The notes: generated by a model from the letters alone, not told the origin. 64,000 nucleotides of DNA from Alphaproteobacteria bacterium (GCA_028279245.1 JANQOE010000017.1:1-64000); one strand, 5' to 3'. Positions 16,524-26,250 are shown, counted from the stretch's first letter. A program made the numbers and translations.

Positions 16524-18170
16524 ATGCGCCACTGGAAAACATTCCTTATGGCCAGCACGGTCCTCGCAACGGCCGGTGCTTTGACTGCCGCCCAGGCGGG
16601 TGAATTCGTCGACTGGAACGACGACGGGACTGTCGATATCAAACTCGGACCCGACTACGACAACACGGTCATCACGGTTCCCGCATCGGACATGGGCACC
16701 CTGTTCGGTCCGGATGAGAAGCCGTTCGAAGGCGTCGAGATTTCCATCACCGTCAACTCGGGCGGGCCGAAAGGCGGCATCTCCGGCCCGTTGCATGCGT
16801 TCCGGCCGGCTTGGGAAGAATTGTCCGGCGGCAAGCTGAACATCGTCGAACTGCCATTCGCCGAGCACTTCACGAAAATGACGACCGACCTGCGGACCGG
16901 GACCGGTCAGTTCGACGCATTCATGGTCGGCGCGTTCTGGTACGGCGACATCGCCGCCGGCAACTACGGCTTCCCGATCAACGATTTCCTCGACAGCGAC
17001 GAGTTCCCGCAGTGGACGATCGACTCTATGCCAGCGTCGCTGCGCACTCTGCATACCTGGGGTGACGATATCCTTGGCACGCTGAACGACGGCGATGCCC
17101 AGGCGCTGTATTACCGCCGCGACATCCTCGAGGACCCGGAGTGGCAGGCGCAGTACAAGGCCGAGACGGGCAAAGACATGAACGTCCCGCCGGCGACCTG
17201 GCAGGAAGTGCTGGAGATCTCACAGTTCTTCAACGGCAAGAACTGGGATGATGGCGACGACGAGGAAGACAGCGGCATGGTGCTCCACCTGAAGGTGGGC
17301 GAACAGGGTCACTTCCACTTCCAGTCCCTATCCGCATCGTTCGTGATCAATCCAGGCGACGAAGTCACGCAATTCGACAACGTCTACTGGTTTGATCCGA
17401 CCGATATGACACCCCTGATCAACAGCGAGGGGCACGTCGCGGCGCTCGACTTCCTGATGGAACTCAATGAGACCGGGCCGGACGCACAGGTTGGCTGGAG
17501 TCTCGGCGAGGCATGGGACTACTTCCTGCGCGGCAAGTCCGTGTTCGTCTTCAGTTGGGGCGATGTGGGTTCCCTGGTGCAGGACGAAACTCGGTCCAAC
17601 ATCAAGGGCAAGATGGGTGCGTCGGTGGTGCCGGCATCCGACACGTATTGGGACTTTGAGACCCAGGAATGGGTTTCGGTGCCAGAAGGCCGGATGGTCG
17701 GCAATACGGTGGGCGGTTCCTGGCATGGCGTCATCTCGGCGTTCTCCGAGAACCCGGAAGCCACCTATTCGATGCTGGCCTTGATGGCGATGAAGGATGT
17801 CTCCCTGTGGAACTCACAGAATGGCTGGACGGGCGTCGACCCAGGGTTCAGCTATCAGTTCCTGCCGCCACAGGGCGAAGCGAACCTCGACGACTTTGTC
17901 GCCGCGGGTTGGGATGCCGGCGACGCTGAGTCGTATCTGCAGGCCTACTCGGACACCTTCTTTGCCGATACGTCCCTGACCTACCTGCGTATCCCGGGCA
18001 CGTTCGAGTATTGGGATATCATGGACAAGAACCTGTCCGCCGCCATGTCGGGCCAGAAGACTTCGCAAGAGGCGCTCGACGACACGGCAGCGACTTGGGA
18101 ACAGATCACGGACCGGCTCGGCCGGGACGAACAACTGTCCCTGTACCAGGCTGCCATCGGGTACAAATAG
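16524..18170 (+). CDS. ABC importer substrate-binding protein (family 1 type)
   Basis: The 548-residue protein starts at the ATG at 16524; GAGGAAG at 16511-16517 is six bases upstream, whereas the frame open from 16440 has no such site. A signal peptide is clear (KTFLMASTVLATAGALTAAQAGEF). The body shows the fold signature of extracellular sugar-binding proteins: FRPAWEELSGGKLNIVELPFAEHFTKMTTDLRTGTGQFDAFM, and a C-terminal hinge region. It is longer than usual (most are 400-450). Two permeases follow, but no ATPase, so it needs one from elsewhere. The ligand is unknown; glucokinase lies convergently. Confidence 0.88.
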   Translation: MRHWKTFLMASTVLATAGALTAAQAGEFVDWNDDGTVDIKLGPDYDNTVITVPASDMGTLFGPDEKPFEGVEISITVNSGGPKGGISGPLHAFRPAWEELSGGKLNIVELPFAEHFTKMTTDLRTGTGQFDAFMVGAFWYGDIAAGNYGFPINDFLDSDEFPQWTIDSMPASLRTLHTWGDDILGTLNDGDAQALYYRRDILEDPEWQAQYKAETGKDMNVPPATWQEVLEISQFFNGKNWDDGDDEEDSGMVLHLKVGEQGHFHFQSLSASFVINPGDEVTQFDNVYWFDPTDMTPLINSEGHVAALDFLMELNETGPDAQVGWSLGEAWDYFLRGKSVFVFSWGDVGSLVQDETRSNIKGKMGASVVPASDTYWDFETQEWVSVPEGRMVGNTVGGSWHGVISAFSENPEATYSMLALMAMKDVSLWNSQNGWTGVDPGFSYQFLPPQGEANLDDFVAAGWDAGDAESYLQAYSDTFFADTSLTYLRIPGTFEYWDIMDKNLSAAMSGQKTSQEALDDTAATWEQITDRLGRDEQLSLYQAAIGYK

Positions 18171-18183
18171 TCGCGATGTTATT

Positions 18184-18211
18184 GGGTGCCGGTCCCGTTC
18201 GGCCGGCACCC
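18184..18211 (+). terminator. Stem-loop after the binding-protein gene
   Basis: Arms GGGTGCCGG (18184-18192) and CCGGCACCC (18203-18211) pair perfectly over nine bases with a ten-base loop, followed by ATTTCTT. It sits in the gap between the binding protein and the first permease, where such hairpins stabilise the upstream mRNA or cause partial termination. Confidence 0.65.
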
Positions 18212-18236
18212 ATTTCTTCATGACATCCATCCATAG

Positions 18237-19181
18237 ATGACGAAAAACCAGGCAAAGCTCATCTTCCTGCTGCCCGCTGTTATTTGGGTCCTGGTCTTTA
18301 CGGTGTTTCCGCTCGGCTACTCGCTGGTCATCAGCTTCCATAACCTGGAGAGCAAAGTCGAAGTCACGCGGACGAAGGTCCCGGTGCTGGACGATGACGG
18401 CAATCCGGTACTGACCAGGAGCGGCAACCCGCGGACGCGGACCGTGGTGGAACGGGAGTCAGTCTCGACCTGGACGTTCATGGGCGGCAAGAACTTCAGC
18501 CGCATCTTCAACGACAATCAGGCCGGTACGTCGGCGCGGGTAACGGTGATCTTCGTGCTGGCCGCGGTGTCGATTCAGCTTGTGTTGGGTATGGGCCTGG
18601 CGGTGCTGTTTAACCGGCGACTGCCGGCGCGTGGTTTGCTGCGATCGGTGATGATCTTGCCGATTTTCGCCACGCCGATTGCTGTCGGGTATCTGTTTTT
18701 CACGATCTTCTTCGAGAATGGCGGGCCGTTGAGCTGGACGGGGATTCCCTGGCTGTCGCAGGCCAACTGGGCGCTGTTCTCAGTGATACTGGTCGACGTC
18801 TGGCAGTGGACGCCATTTGCGTTCCTGGTGTTTCTCGCGGCCCTGCAGGGCATTGACGAGGAGCAGCTGGATGCGGCGCGGTTGGAGACGTCCTCCGAAC
18901 GGAAGATCTTCTGGTACATCGTGCTGCCGGCGCTACAGCCGGTAATCATCATCGTGCTGCTGTTGCGGCTGGCCGAAGCGATCAAGCTGTTCGACATTCC
19001 GTTTGCGCTGACCGGTGGCGGGCCAGGCATCGCCACCCAGTCCTATACCTTCTTCGCCTTCCGCACCGGGCTCCGGTTCTTTGACGTCGGCTATGCGTCG
19101 GCGATGTCCTATGTGCTGCTGATTGTGGTGATGATCATCGTCACCCTGTTCTTCACCCGGCTCCGCCGGTCCTACGCCTGA
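18237..19181 (+). CDS. ABC importer permease (MalF-like)
   Basis: The 314-residue membrane protein has six predicted helices. The first (LIFLLPAVIWVLVFTVFPLGYSL) is followed by a long periplasmic loop of about 60 charged residues (LESKVEVTRTK to the GGKNF segment). The EAA loop that contacts the ATPase is present (EEQLDAARLETSSERKIFWYIVLPAL). It pairs with the next permease. No ATPase gene is adjacent. Confidence 0.9.
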   Translation: MTKNQAKLIFLLPAVIWVLVFTVFPLGYSLVISFHNLESKVEVTRTKVPVLDDDGNPVLTRSGNPRTRTVVERESVSTWTFMGGKNFSRIFNDNQAGTSARVTVIFVLAAVSIQLVLGMGLAVLFNRRLPARGLLRSVMILPIFATPIAVGYLFFTIFFENGGPLSWTGIPWLSQANWALFSVILVDVWQWTPFAFLVFLAALQGIDEEQLDAARLETSSERKIFWYIVLPALQPVIIIVLLLRLAEAIKLFDIPFALTGGGPGIATQSYTFFAFRTGLRFFDVGYASAMSYVLLIVVMIIVTLFFTRLRRSYA

Positions 19182-19189
19182 GCCCGCGG

Positions 19190-20041
19190 ATGGAGAAGCA
19201 CCGGCAGTTCACCATGAAGGACACGATCTATTCGGTCGTGGCGATCTTCGCGGCCCTGGTGTTCTTCTTCCCGATCTACTGGGCGGCGTCGACCTCGCTG
19301 CGCAACCCGATCGACACCTTCACGGTGAGCGGTGTTGGGGTGCCGTTCCTGGATTTTGAGCCGACGCTCAACAACTGGGCGAACCAGTTGTCGACGCCGG
19401 AGACGCAGCAGGCGCTGATCAACTCGACGATCATTTCCACCGCGGCAACGCTGTTGGCGCTGCTGGTCGGGCTGCCGGCTGCCTATGCGCTGGCCCGCTA
19501 CCGCTATCAACGGATCAAGAACAAGGACCTGACCGTCTGGTTCCTGTCGCAACGGGTGCTGCCGCCGATTGCAACCGTGGTGCCGTTTTTCCTGGTAATG
19601 CGGACGCTTGGTCTGCTGGACACCCATCTCGCGCTCATCCTCATCAACGCGACATTCATCCTGCCATTTGTCGTGGTGATCCTGCGGCAGACCTTCGTCG
19701 AGCTGCCCTACGAGTTGGAAGAGGCGGCGATGGTTGACGGCGCGACCTTCTTCCAGGCCTTTCGCAAAGTGGCGTTGCCGCTGGCCCTCCCTTCGGTCGT
19801 GGCGACGGGCCTGATCATTTTTGCGTTTGCCTGGAATGAGTTCCTGTTCGCCATCACCATCTCGTCGCAGCGGGCGATCACCATCCCCGTGCATATGGCG
19901 GGCGCGGTCGATACGCGCGGCGTGCAGTTCTGGTTCATGGCGGTGCGGGCGTTGATCGCTATGGTGCCGCCGGTGGTGATTGCGCTGCTCGCGCAGCGTT
20001 ACATCGTGCGCGGCCTGACCCTAGGCGCGGTGAAGGGTTAG
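19190..20041 (+). CDS. ABC importer permease (MalG-like)
   Basis: The 283-residue membrane protein has a first helix at about 12-34, the EAA loop ELEEAAMVDGATFFQAFRKVALPLA, and the C-terminal RGLTLGAVKG ending that is typical of MalG-type permeases. It starts nine bases after the first permease. Together with the binding protein this is an incomplete family-1 type importer; the UgpC-like ATPase at 34772-35869 is a candidate partner. Confidence 0.92.
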   Translation: MEKHRQFTMKDTIYSVVAIFAALVFFFPIYWAASTSLRNPIDTFTVSGVGVPFLDFEPTLNNWANQLSTPETQQALINSTIISTAATLLALLVGLPAAYALARYRYQRIKNKDLTVWFLSQRVLPPIATVVPFFLVMRTLGLLDTHLALILINATFILPFVVVILRQTFVELPYELEEAAMVDGATFFQAFRKVALPLALPSVVATGLIIFAFAWNEFLFAITISSQRAITIPVHMAGAVDTRGVQFWFMAVRALIAMVPPVVIALLAQRYIVRGLTLGAVKG

Positions 20042-20047
20042 CCGCCT

Positions 20048-21019
20048 CTAGCCGCCCAAGGCGATGTGCCCGGCCAGCAGGTGCGATAGCCCGACAAGGG
20101 CCGGCCAGCGGTAGTTGATCAGATACACCGGGATCGGCGTGACGAAGCTACTCAACCGGCCTTTTGCTTCGAACGCCGCGCGGAAGATGGCGCGGTCGAA
20201 CGCCGCACCCATGTTCCAGACGACGCCGCCGCCGACATAAACGCCGCCTTTCGCCCCAATCGTCAGGGCAACATCGCCGGCAACGGTACCGAGGACGCTG
20301 GCGAACATGCGGGCGGCCTCGACACAGGTGTCGTCTTCCTCCGCCGCCGCCTTTGCGGCGATGTCGCGCGGCGCGAGGTGTTCCGCGGCGCGGCCGTCCA
20401 TTGCGCAGAGGGCCTCGTACAGGTTGACCAGGCCAGGTCCGGCGACCGCCCGCTCAGCCGAGGCGTTGCCGTGGCGCTTGCGGATCCAAGCGGCAACGCC
20501 GGCCTCGCGCTCGGTCCGCTGGGGCATGGTGACGTGACCGCCCTCGCTGTGCAGTGGGATCCACTGCTGGCCGCTCCAGACCACCCCGGACACGCCAAGG
20601 CCGGTGCCCGGGCCGATCACCCCAATCGCACCTTGGGGCTTGGCCGGGCCACCGCCGACCTGCTCGACATCCGCACCGGTTAGATAGGGTACCGACATGG
20701 CGATGGCGGTGAAGTCGTTGACGACCGACAACCGCTCGACCCGCAGTTCGTCACGCAACCGGCTGATGGAGGTCGTCCAATCCCGGTTGGTGAGGGTGAA
20801 GCTGTCGCCCTCGACCGGGCATGCCACGCAATAGGCCGCCGCCGCGGGTGTGCTGGGCGGTCGTACCTGATCGAGATACGCCTGGGTCAGCGCACGCAAC
20901 CCGTCGTAATGCTCGTTGCGCATCACGACCGCATCGCCGGGCGGATCCCCGGGGCGCAACAACGCCAGTCGCGTCTTGGTGCCGCCGACATCGGCGACCA
21001 GGCAGGTGGATTCGGGCAT
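20048..21019 (-). CDS. glk: Glucokinase
   Basis: This 323-residue cytoplasmic hexokinase phosphorylates glucose with ATP. It has the bacterial Glk family marks: VADVGGTKTRLALL near the N-terminus, NDFTAIAMSVPYL, the phosphate loop GPGTGLGVSGV, the glucose-binding segment EGGHVTMPQR and YVGGGVVW. The start was set at the ATG at 21019; an upstream ATG at 21052 adds an unrelated leader. It is convergent with the permease gene, with six bases between stops, and may not belong to the ABC operon. Confidence 0.9.
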   Translation of the reverse strand: MPESTCLVADVGGTKTRLALLRPGDPPGDAVVMRNEHYDGLRALTQAYLDQVRPPSTPAAAAYCVACPVEGDSFTLTNRDWTTSISRLRDELRVERLSVVNDFTAIAMSVPYLTGADVEQVGGGPAKPQGAIGVIGPGTGLGVSGVVWSGQQWIPLHSEGGHVTMPQRTEREAGVAAWIRKRHGNASAERAVAGPGLVNLYEALCAMDGRAAEHLAPRDIAAKAAAEEDDTCVEAARMFASVLGTVAGDVALTIGAKGGVYVGGGVVWNMGAAFDRAIFRAAFEAKGRLSSFVTPIPVYLINYRWPALVGLSHLLAGHIALGG

Positions 21020-21117
21020 GTTTCCCTCAGTCCGGATCGCGCCCGGTCGCACATTCCGAGCCTATCCGCGTTAGGCAAGCTGAGTGTTTCTAGCAACGGG
21101 CCGGCTCAGGCCGCAAC

Positions 21118-22017
21118 TCAGCGGTCGCCGGGGGTAATCTCTATTGTGATGCGATCGCGGTAGGTGCCGGCCCGCCTGTCGCCGACATCGCCGATTTGCA
21201 GACCCAGAGCGAGCCGATCCCCGGTGGCGGGCGTCGGGCCGTCAAATCTCAACTGTGTTCCGGCGCTGGCCGACAGATCTACCCGTCGGCCATCGAGGAT
21301 CGTTTCATAGTCGATACTCCAGGTCCGGCCGTCCGGGGCGATCTGTTCCAGGTTGCCGCCATTCTCCGACTTCAGGCGGATGCGGTAGTTCGAGGTGCTC
21401 CGCACGTCGAGGAACACCGGCGGCGCGCGCTTGCGGTCGGTGAGTTCGCCAAAGTCGACTTCCTGCTTTCGCCCGACTGCGCCGACGAAGGCGATCCTGG
21501 CCGCGGATGCAACCCGGGCACGAACGGGCGTGTCGGCGTTGTCGCGGCGTTCCAGCGCGCCGGCGACATCCTCGAACGCCGTGAATTGCAGGCGGCCGTC
21601 GTAGTTGCCACTTGACACGGACTGCTGCGACGGCAGCCGAATGGCGTAGGTGAGTTTCCGGCGTTCACCGGGTTCCAAGGTGAACGAGAAGTTCAGCCGA
21701 TTGTTCGACACCGGCTGATTCGATGCGGTTCGGATCTGATAGACTAGGGTCTCCTGCCCGGGACCTTTGAGGTCCGGTTTGCCGAACGGTTCGACGCGGG
21801 CCACGACGTCGCATGCGACACCGGCCGGGTCGGTATGCAGCACCTCGAGAGTGAACAGGTCGGAGAACGATGTGGCATCGAAGGCATCGTAGCCTCCACC
21901 CTGCCCGTTCCAGGACGCCGTTTGAATGTCCGTTAAGGCCAAATTGCAGGCAGCATGCGCGGGTGGCACCAGAAGAAGCATTGCAAGTGCGGCGAGTGGC
22001 ATTGGTTGGCGATGCAT
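21118..22017 (-). CDS. Spore-coat-U-like fimbrial tip protein
   Basis: The 299-residue secreted protein has a signal peptide (LAALAMLLLVPPAHA) and begins with a Cys (ACNLALT). Its C-terminus carries the spore-coat-U / Csu-pilin ending (AGTYRDRITIEITPG) that ends in a beta strand donated to neighbours. The size, about twice a pilin, and its position after the usher suggest a two-domain tip adhesin, as CsuE is in Acinetobacter. It starts only three bases after the usher stop, so it is the last gene of the fimbrial operon. Confidence 0.78.
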   Translation of the reverse strand: MHRQPMPLAALAMLLLVPPAHAACNLALTDIQTASWNGQGGGYDAFDATSFSDLFTLEVLHTDPAGVACDVVARVEPFGKPDLKGPGQETLVYQIRTASNQPVSNNRLNFSFTLEPGERRKLTYAIRLPSQQSVSSGNYDGRLQFTAFEDVAGALERRDNADTPVRARVASAARIAFVGAVGRKQEVDFGELTDRKRAPPVFLDVRSTSNYRIRLKSENGGNLEQIAPDGRTWSIDYETILDGRRVDLSASAGTQLRFDGPTPATGDRLALGLQIGDVGDRRAGTYRDRITIEITPGDR

Positions 22018-22020
22018 TGG

Positions 22021-24636
22021 TTACGTCCTGCCAGGAATGGCGAGCGTGCCCGCCCGATAGAGCCCGACCGTGTCTTCGGGCACCTCGAATTCAAGGATAT
22101 CGCCGGCATCGGTGTTGAGGCGCAGTTCGTAGCGCCCCGGTCTTAGGCCGGAGATAGCAAACTTGCCGACACGGTTGGTGAACATGATGACAGGTTCGAA
22201 GCTGTCGTCGTCCAGCAGCATGGCCTGGCCGGATACAAGGCCAATTGGTTCGCCTTCTGCATCGGTAAGATTGCCAATCATCGTGACGGTCGCGGCGGAT
22301 CCGACCTCCAGGTTAAAGCCGCTGCGATAGCTCGGCAGCAGGGTGAAGGCGCCGGCGCCGAGGTCGTAGCCGAGCGGCAGATCGTCGACGTCGTATGTCA
22401 GGCGACGGGTGTTGTAAGCGCTGAGGGTCGGGACCAGGGCCGGGCCGAGAAGACCACTCGTCGCCACGTCGCCATCGTCGGATGGGTCGACGAAGACTTG
22501 GCGATCCTCCAGCGTGGGGTGAGTGGTGACGATGGCGAAGCTATCGCTAATTGGCCGGCCGACGGCGAGTTGGCCACCGGCGAACGCGATGGCCGTTTCC
22601 CCACGTAGCCGCGTGGTGGTCACACGCTCCGACCCGCGCAGCTCCGTGAGCCGCGTGTCGTGGTCGAGTGCCGCGCGGAAACGGTTACCGACATAGTCGG
22701 CCGAGGCTTCCACAGCTAACGCCTCTTCCTCGTTGCGTTCCAAGCCGGCCGAGAGGTTGAAATCGCCGATGCGGCTGCTGCCCTCGCGGAACGAGTAAAT
22801 GCTGCGCACCTCCCGGTTTGTGGAATCGACGGAGAGTTCTACGTCTTGTTTGCGGCCGAAGGGGATGACCAGGCTGGCGGTCACGCCGAACTCACTACTG
22901 CTTGGCGATTGTTCTTGTTCGTAGTCCAGATTGAGTGTCCAGCTTGCCGTGCCGAGGCGGCCGATCAGATTGCCACCAACACTATAACGGTCGCCGCGGG
23001 TACCGCGGCCCATGGCGTAGTTGGCGCCGATGGAACCGCGCATTGAGCCGAATAGGTCCTGGCTGTAGTCGATCGATAGGTCCAGCGCTGTGTCGTTCAA
23101 CGGTTCAGCGTCCGCCACGTCCTCGTTGCTGAAATCGGCGCCACCAAAGTCCGCACTGACATATTCGGCGGAGAACAACAGCCGCCGGTTGGCCGAATCT
23201 TCCTCGCCAAACGGGAACTCATAGTCGCCGCCGGCGGCCCAGCCTGCACCAAGGGCGTCGATGTTGCTGCCGGCCACATCGAAAGCAACGAGGCCGATAA
23301 CCGATGGCATGGTGGCTTGGATACCGGCTTGCTGCGCGGCGGTGCTGGCTTGGGCATTCACGCCCATGGTGAGTGACGGAAGAACGCCGCCCCGTACGAA
23401 AGCCGACACGACGGGTTCCTGAAAGTCATAGACAACTTCACTTTCCTCGATGTCGGAGAGATAACCCGCGCCGACCCCGAATGTGACAATGCCGGGGGCG
23501 AGCAGGTCGAAGTCGAAGAAGGACTGCAGCCGGATGCGGTCGACATTGCCGGCATCGTCTTCGATGACCAACTCGATGTCGTTGGCGCCGGTCGACAACG
23601 GGATGTCGCGCAGGTCGAAGGTCCCAGGGTCAAGACGAAGGCGGCGAAGGCGGACGCCGTTGACCAGCACGTCGACGGTCGATGGTCGTTCGATGGTGAA
23701 CTCGCGGCGCGCGGTCGGCCGGACGTTGCGCGTCGGCTGCAACGAGAAATCGCGGGCAAGGCCGAGGCCGAGCAGATCGATCGAGTCCTGAAAGCCCTCG
23801 CCTGATAGCAACAAGTCGCCTCCAGCATAGCGGAGGGCATGTTCAGCGTCATCGACGATGACACGGGTGCCACGGCGGAAGAACGCACGGTTGCCGTCAA
23901 GTTCGGTGTCTTCGATAGTGAATTCGGATTCGACGACCGGCCCAAAGATGCGGAGCGCCGTGTCAAGATCGATGGTCAGGTTGGTGAATTGACCCAAACC
24001 GCTCTGCTCCTCGTCCTGGCCATCGGAGGAATGAGTGATGCCGCCGAGGATATTGACATAGCCGCTAATGCCATTCGGCCGGGTAATGTCCGCCGGAACA
24101 ACGTCTTCCGCTGTAAGACTGAGAATCCGATCCCTGCGAAGTTCGACCGGCGTTGCCAGTCGTAGTTCCAGGAGACCGGAGTCGAACTCCAAGTCGAGAT
24201 CTGCGGCCGCAAAGGACTCGGGCGTGAGTTGTCCGTCAACAGCTGCGCTGACCAGTGCTTCCAGCACCTCGGCGTCCAGGATGTCTTCCAGCAGCGGCAG
24301 GACGCCTTGGGCGGTTACCGAAAGGCTGTCATCGGCACCGATGCGCAACACGACCGAGCCAATCTCGCGGTCGCCTTCCCTGAAGGGCACGCGTAGTTCG
24401 ATCATGCGGCCGGTCGGGTTGATCCGGGGCACCGTCGTATCAAGCAGCTTACCCGGGTCGGCTAGGTCGTTTGGGCCGGTCTGGGCAAGTTGGGGTAGCT
24501 TTACGATATAGGACCCGTCTTTCTGCTTGGTCACGGTGACGGCCGAAAGGCTGTATTCGGCCGTAATCCCAAGCAACAGGGCGACGACGAGGCCGTGTGC
24601 AAATGGCCGCAAGCGAGTCTTTTGGCGGCGTTTCAT
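22021..24636 (-). CDS. Fimbrial outer-membrane usher
   Basis: The 871-residue usher forms the pore through which fimbrial subunits cross the outer membrane. After a signal region (VVALLLGITAEYSLS) there is an N-terminal chaperone-binding domain, a predicted barrel from about 200 with a plug-like domain at about 300-370 (STVDVLVNGVRLRRLRLDPG then GANDIELVIEDDAGNVDRI), and two C-terminal Ig-like domains from about 750. The region VVYDFQEPVVSAFVRGGV and the C-terminal RPGRYELRL are typical of FimD/CsuD relatives. The gene is the fifth of six in the operon. Confidence 0.9.
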   Translation of the reverse strand: MKRRQKTRLRPFAHGLVVALLLGITAEYSLSAVTVTKQKDGSYIVKLPQLAQTGPNDLADPGKLLDTTVPRINPTGRMIELRVPFREGDREIGSVVLRIGADDSLSVTAQGVLPLLEDILDAEVLEALVSAAVDGQLTPESFAAADLDLEFDSGLLELRLATPVELRRDRILSLTAEDVVPADITRPNGISGYVNILGGITHSSDGQDEEQSGLGQFTNLTIDLDTALRIFGPVVESEFTIEDTELDGNRAFFRRGTRVIVDDAEHALRYAGGDLLLSGEGFQDSIDLLGLGLARDFSLQPTRNVRPTARREFTIERPSTVDVLVNGVRLRRLRLDPGTFDLRDIPLSTGANDIELVIEDDAGNVDRIRLQSFFDFDLLAPGIVTFGVGAGYLSDIEESEVVYDFQEPVVSAFVRGGVLPSLTMGVNAQASTAAQQAGIQATMPSVIGLVAFDVAGSNIDALGAGWAAGGDYEFPFGEEDSANRRLLFSAEYVSADFGGADFSNEDVADAEPLNDTALDLSIDYSQDLFGSMRGSIGANYAMGRGTRGDRYSVGGNLIGRLGTASWTLNLDYEQEQSPSSSEFGVTASLVIPFGRKQDVELSVDSTNREVRSIYSFREGSSRIGDFNLSAGLERNEEEALAVEASADYVGNRFRAALDHDTRLTELRGSERVTTTRLRGETAIAFAGGQLAVGRPISDSFAIVTTHPTLEDRQVFVDPSDDGDVATSGLLGPALVPTLSAYNTRRLTYDVDDLPLGYDLGAGAFTLLPSYRSGFNLEVGSAATVTMIGNLTDAEGEPIGLVSGQAMLLDDDSFEPVIMFTNRVGKFAISGLRPGRYELRLNTDAGDILEFEVPEDTVGLYRAGTLAIPGRT

Positions 24637-24656
24637 TGATCATTATGGCGGCGAGA

Positions 24657-25439
24657 CTATCGTGCCTCAAGAAGCTGTAAATCCACCGTCAAAGGACCGG
24701 ACCAATCTCCGTCACCAAGTGGTAGGCGCAAATGCCTGACTGAATCGGGAGGTAGAAGTGTCTCCATGTCCAAGGCAAGAATGTCCGCAGGCTTGAAGAC
24801 TTGCGCCTGCCGCGGGGATGCCACCGTAATCGTTAAGTTGCTAGCGTAACTGTATCGAGCGCCCGAGTTCTCAAGAGTTGCGTCTAGAAAGGTCGTGCCA
24901 TCGTCATCACTGCGTAGGTCCGCATCAATGACTTCTAAGACGGCCTCGGAGTTTGTCGGCGAAACGTGAACGGCGACGTTAAAAGCCAGGATGAATTGTA
25001 ACTGTGAATCGGCGTCTTCGGTCAGATCGATGGGAAGCTGAGTGACCTGTGCGTAGTACGACTGTGACTCCGAAATCTCTGGATTGCCGAGCCACTGAAT
25101 GCGGAGCGATTGCGAACCGCCGGAGGGTATGACAACCGATGGCGGGAAGACTAGAAAATCGCCATCTGCTGCGACCAGTGATTCGTTACCGTCTGCGTCG
25201 AAGGCACGCTGACTAATCGACACCTCTATTGGGAGTGGTTGATCGCTTGGGTTTCCGACGGTAAACGTAGAGCTTGATTGTCGGCCCAGGGGCTCCAAGT
25301 TGTGGATCAGCGGTCGAACCTCAAATGCATTGGAAATACTAGTTGTTGCTGCAAGAGCACACGGAATCAAGCACAAGCGCCCGACGTCATGTGCAAAGCC
25401 TTTTGAGATCGAATCTGACGACACTAGGCTCTTAGTCAC
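24657..25439 (-). CDS. Periplasmic fimbrial chaperone (second copy)
   Basis: The 260-residue PapD-like protein has a signal-like region (LIPCALAATTSISNA) and two Ig-like domains: an N-terminal one with VGNPSDQPLPIEVSI, and SLRIQWLGNPEISESQSYYAQVTQLPI, where the Arg of the subunit-carboxylate contact would lie, then a C-terminal one. It overlaps the first chaperone gene by eight bases. Two chaperones in one operon are unusual outside some archaic clades; they may serve different subunits. Base composition is clearly lower in GC than in the usher. Confidence 0.85.
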   Translation of the reverse strand: MTKSLVSSDSISKGFAHDVGRLCLIPCALAATTSISNAFEVRPLIHNLEPLGRQSSSTFTVGNPSDQPLPIEVSISQRAFDADGNESLVAADGDFLVFPPSVVIPSGGSQSLRIQWLGNPEISESQSYYAQVTQLPIDLTEDADSQLQFILAFNVAVHVSPTNSEAVLEVIDADLRSDDDGTTFLDATLENSGARYSYASNLTITVASPRQAQVFKPADILALDMETLLPPDSVRHLRLPLGDGDWSGPLTVDLQLLEAR

Positions 25440-26181
25440 GCACTCTAATACTCAAATCCGTGTTGGATGGTGAGTAGCCATCAATTGCTTGCATGTGAAC
25501 CTCGCGGATTGAGTTGGGTAGCACTAGGCCACCCTTGATTGCCTGCGTCAGTTCCGGGCCCAGAAGGCTTCTCGTCTTTCCATTCCTATCTGTGAATACC
25601 CACTCGGTGGTTGCCAGGCGTATGTAGCGGCTCCCTGCGTTCTCGATGCGCACAATCCAAGTGTTGTCGCCTCCCTCTTCAGCAAGGAATGACTTTACCA
25701 ACGGCTCTGGCACGGCTCCGGTTGGAACGACATTGGCGAGCGTGCTGAAATTGACCACGACGCCAACAGCCGAGTCAGACTCGCCTAGCTCTACCGGCAA
25801 TTGATTCACTGATACCCTGTACGACTTCGAAACCTGCAGATCGGGATTACCGACGTATTTGACACGAATGGATTGCGAGCCCCCCGGCTGGACCACTGCG
25901 GTTGGTGGAAAAATAACAAATGCATCCTCAGCAAGGACGCGGGATTCATCTCCGCTCGTACTCACTTCTATTTCAGACGCAATAACCTCTATTGTCATCA
26001 CCGTTTGCGTCGTGTTGTCCACGGTTAGTGTCGCCTCCGACTCCGCGCCGGTTGGAGTCAGATCATAGACCATTGGGCGCACTCTCTGACCGACTGCGTC
26101 GCCTGGGGGCGCGATCAACGCTAGTACTAAGATAACGCCTTTGATCCAAACCGCTGACCGATTTGAGTACACTTCTGTCAT
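25432..26181 (-). CDS. Periplasmic fimbrial chaperone (first copy)
   Basis: The 249-residue PapD-like chaperone has an N-terminal export segment (GVILVLALIAPPGDAVG) and an Ig-like domain with TLTVDNTTQTVMTIEVIAS, then QSIRVKYVGNPDLQVSKSYRVSVNQLPVEL. It is similar in layout to the second chaperone, so the two look like an old duplication. It follows the major pilin gene after a strong hairpin. Low GC content sets this part of the operon apart from its surroundings. Confidence 0.87.
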   Translation of the reverse strand: MTEVYSNRSAVWIKGVILVLALIAPPGDAVGQRVRPMVYDLTPTGAESEATLTVDNTTQTVMTIEVIASEIEVSTSGDESRVLAEDAFVIFPPTAVVQPGGSQSIRVKYVGNPDLQVSKSYRVSVNQLPVELGESDSAVGVVVNFSTLANVVPTGAVPEPLVKSFLAEEGGDNTWIVRIENAGSRYIRLATTEWVFTDRNGKTRSLLGPELTQAIKGGLVLPNSIREVHMQAIDGYSPSNTDLSIRVRD

Positions 26182-26216
26182 TCTCCAAACTGCGACATAA
26201 CAACAGATGATGTAGA

Positions 26217-26241
26217 GAGTGCGGGGATTATCCCCGCACTC
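26217..26241 (-). terminator. Perfect stem-loop between major pilin and chaperone genes
   Basis: Arms GAGTGCGGGG and CCCCGCACTC pair perfectly over ten bases with loop ATTAT, starting nine bases after the pilin stop. No T-run follows on the minus strand, so it probably protects pilin mRNA or partially terminates, giving more pilin than chaperone. Confidence 0.7.
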
Positions 26242-26250
26242 AAAACCCAG

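Noticed and set aside
15786-17054. 422-residue minus-strand open frame
   Set aside because: It is antisense to the monooxygenase and binding-protein genes, which have clear domains, and shows Arg/Gly-rich low-information sequence.
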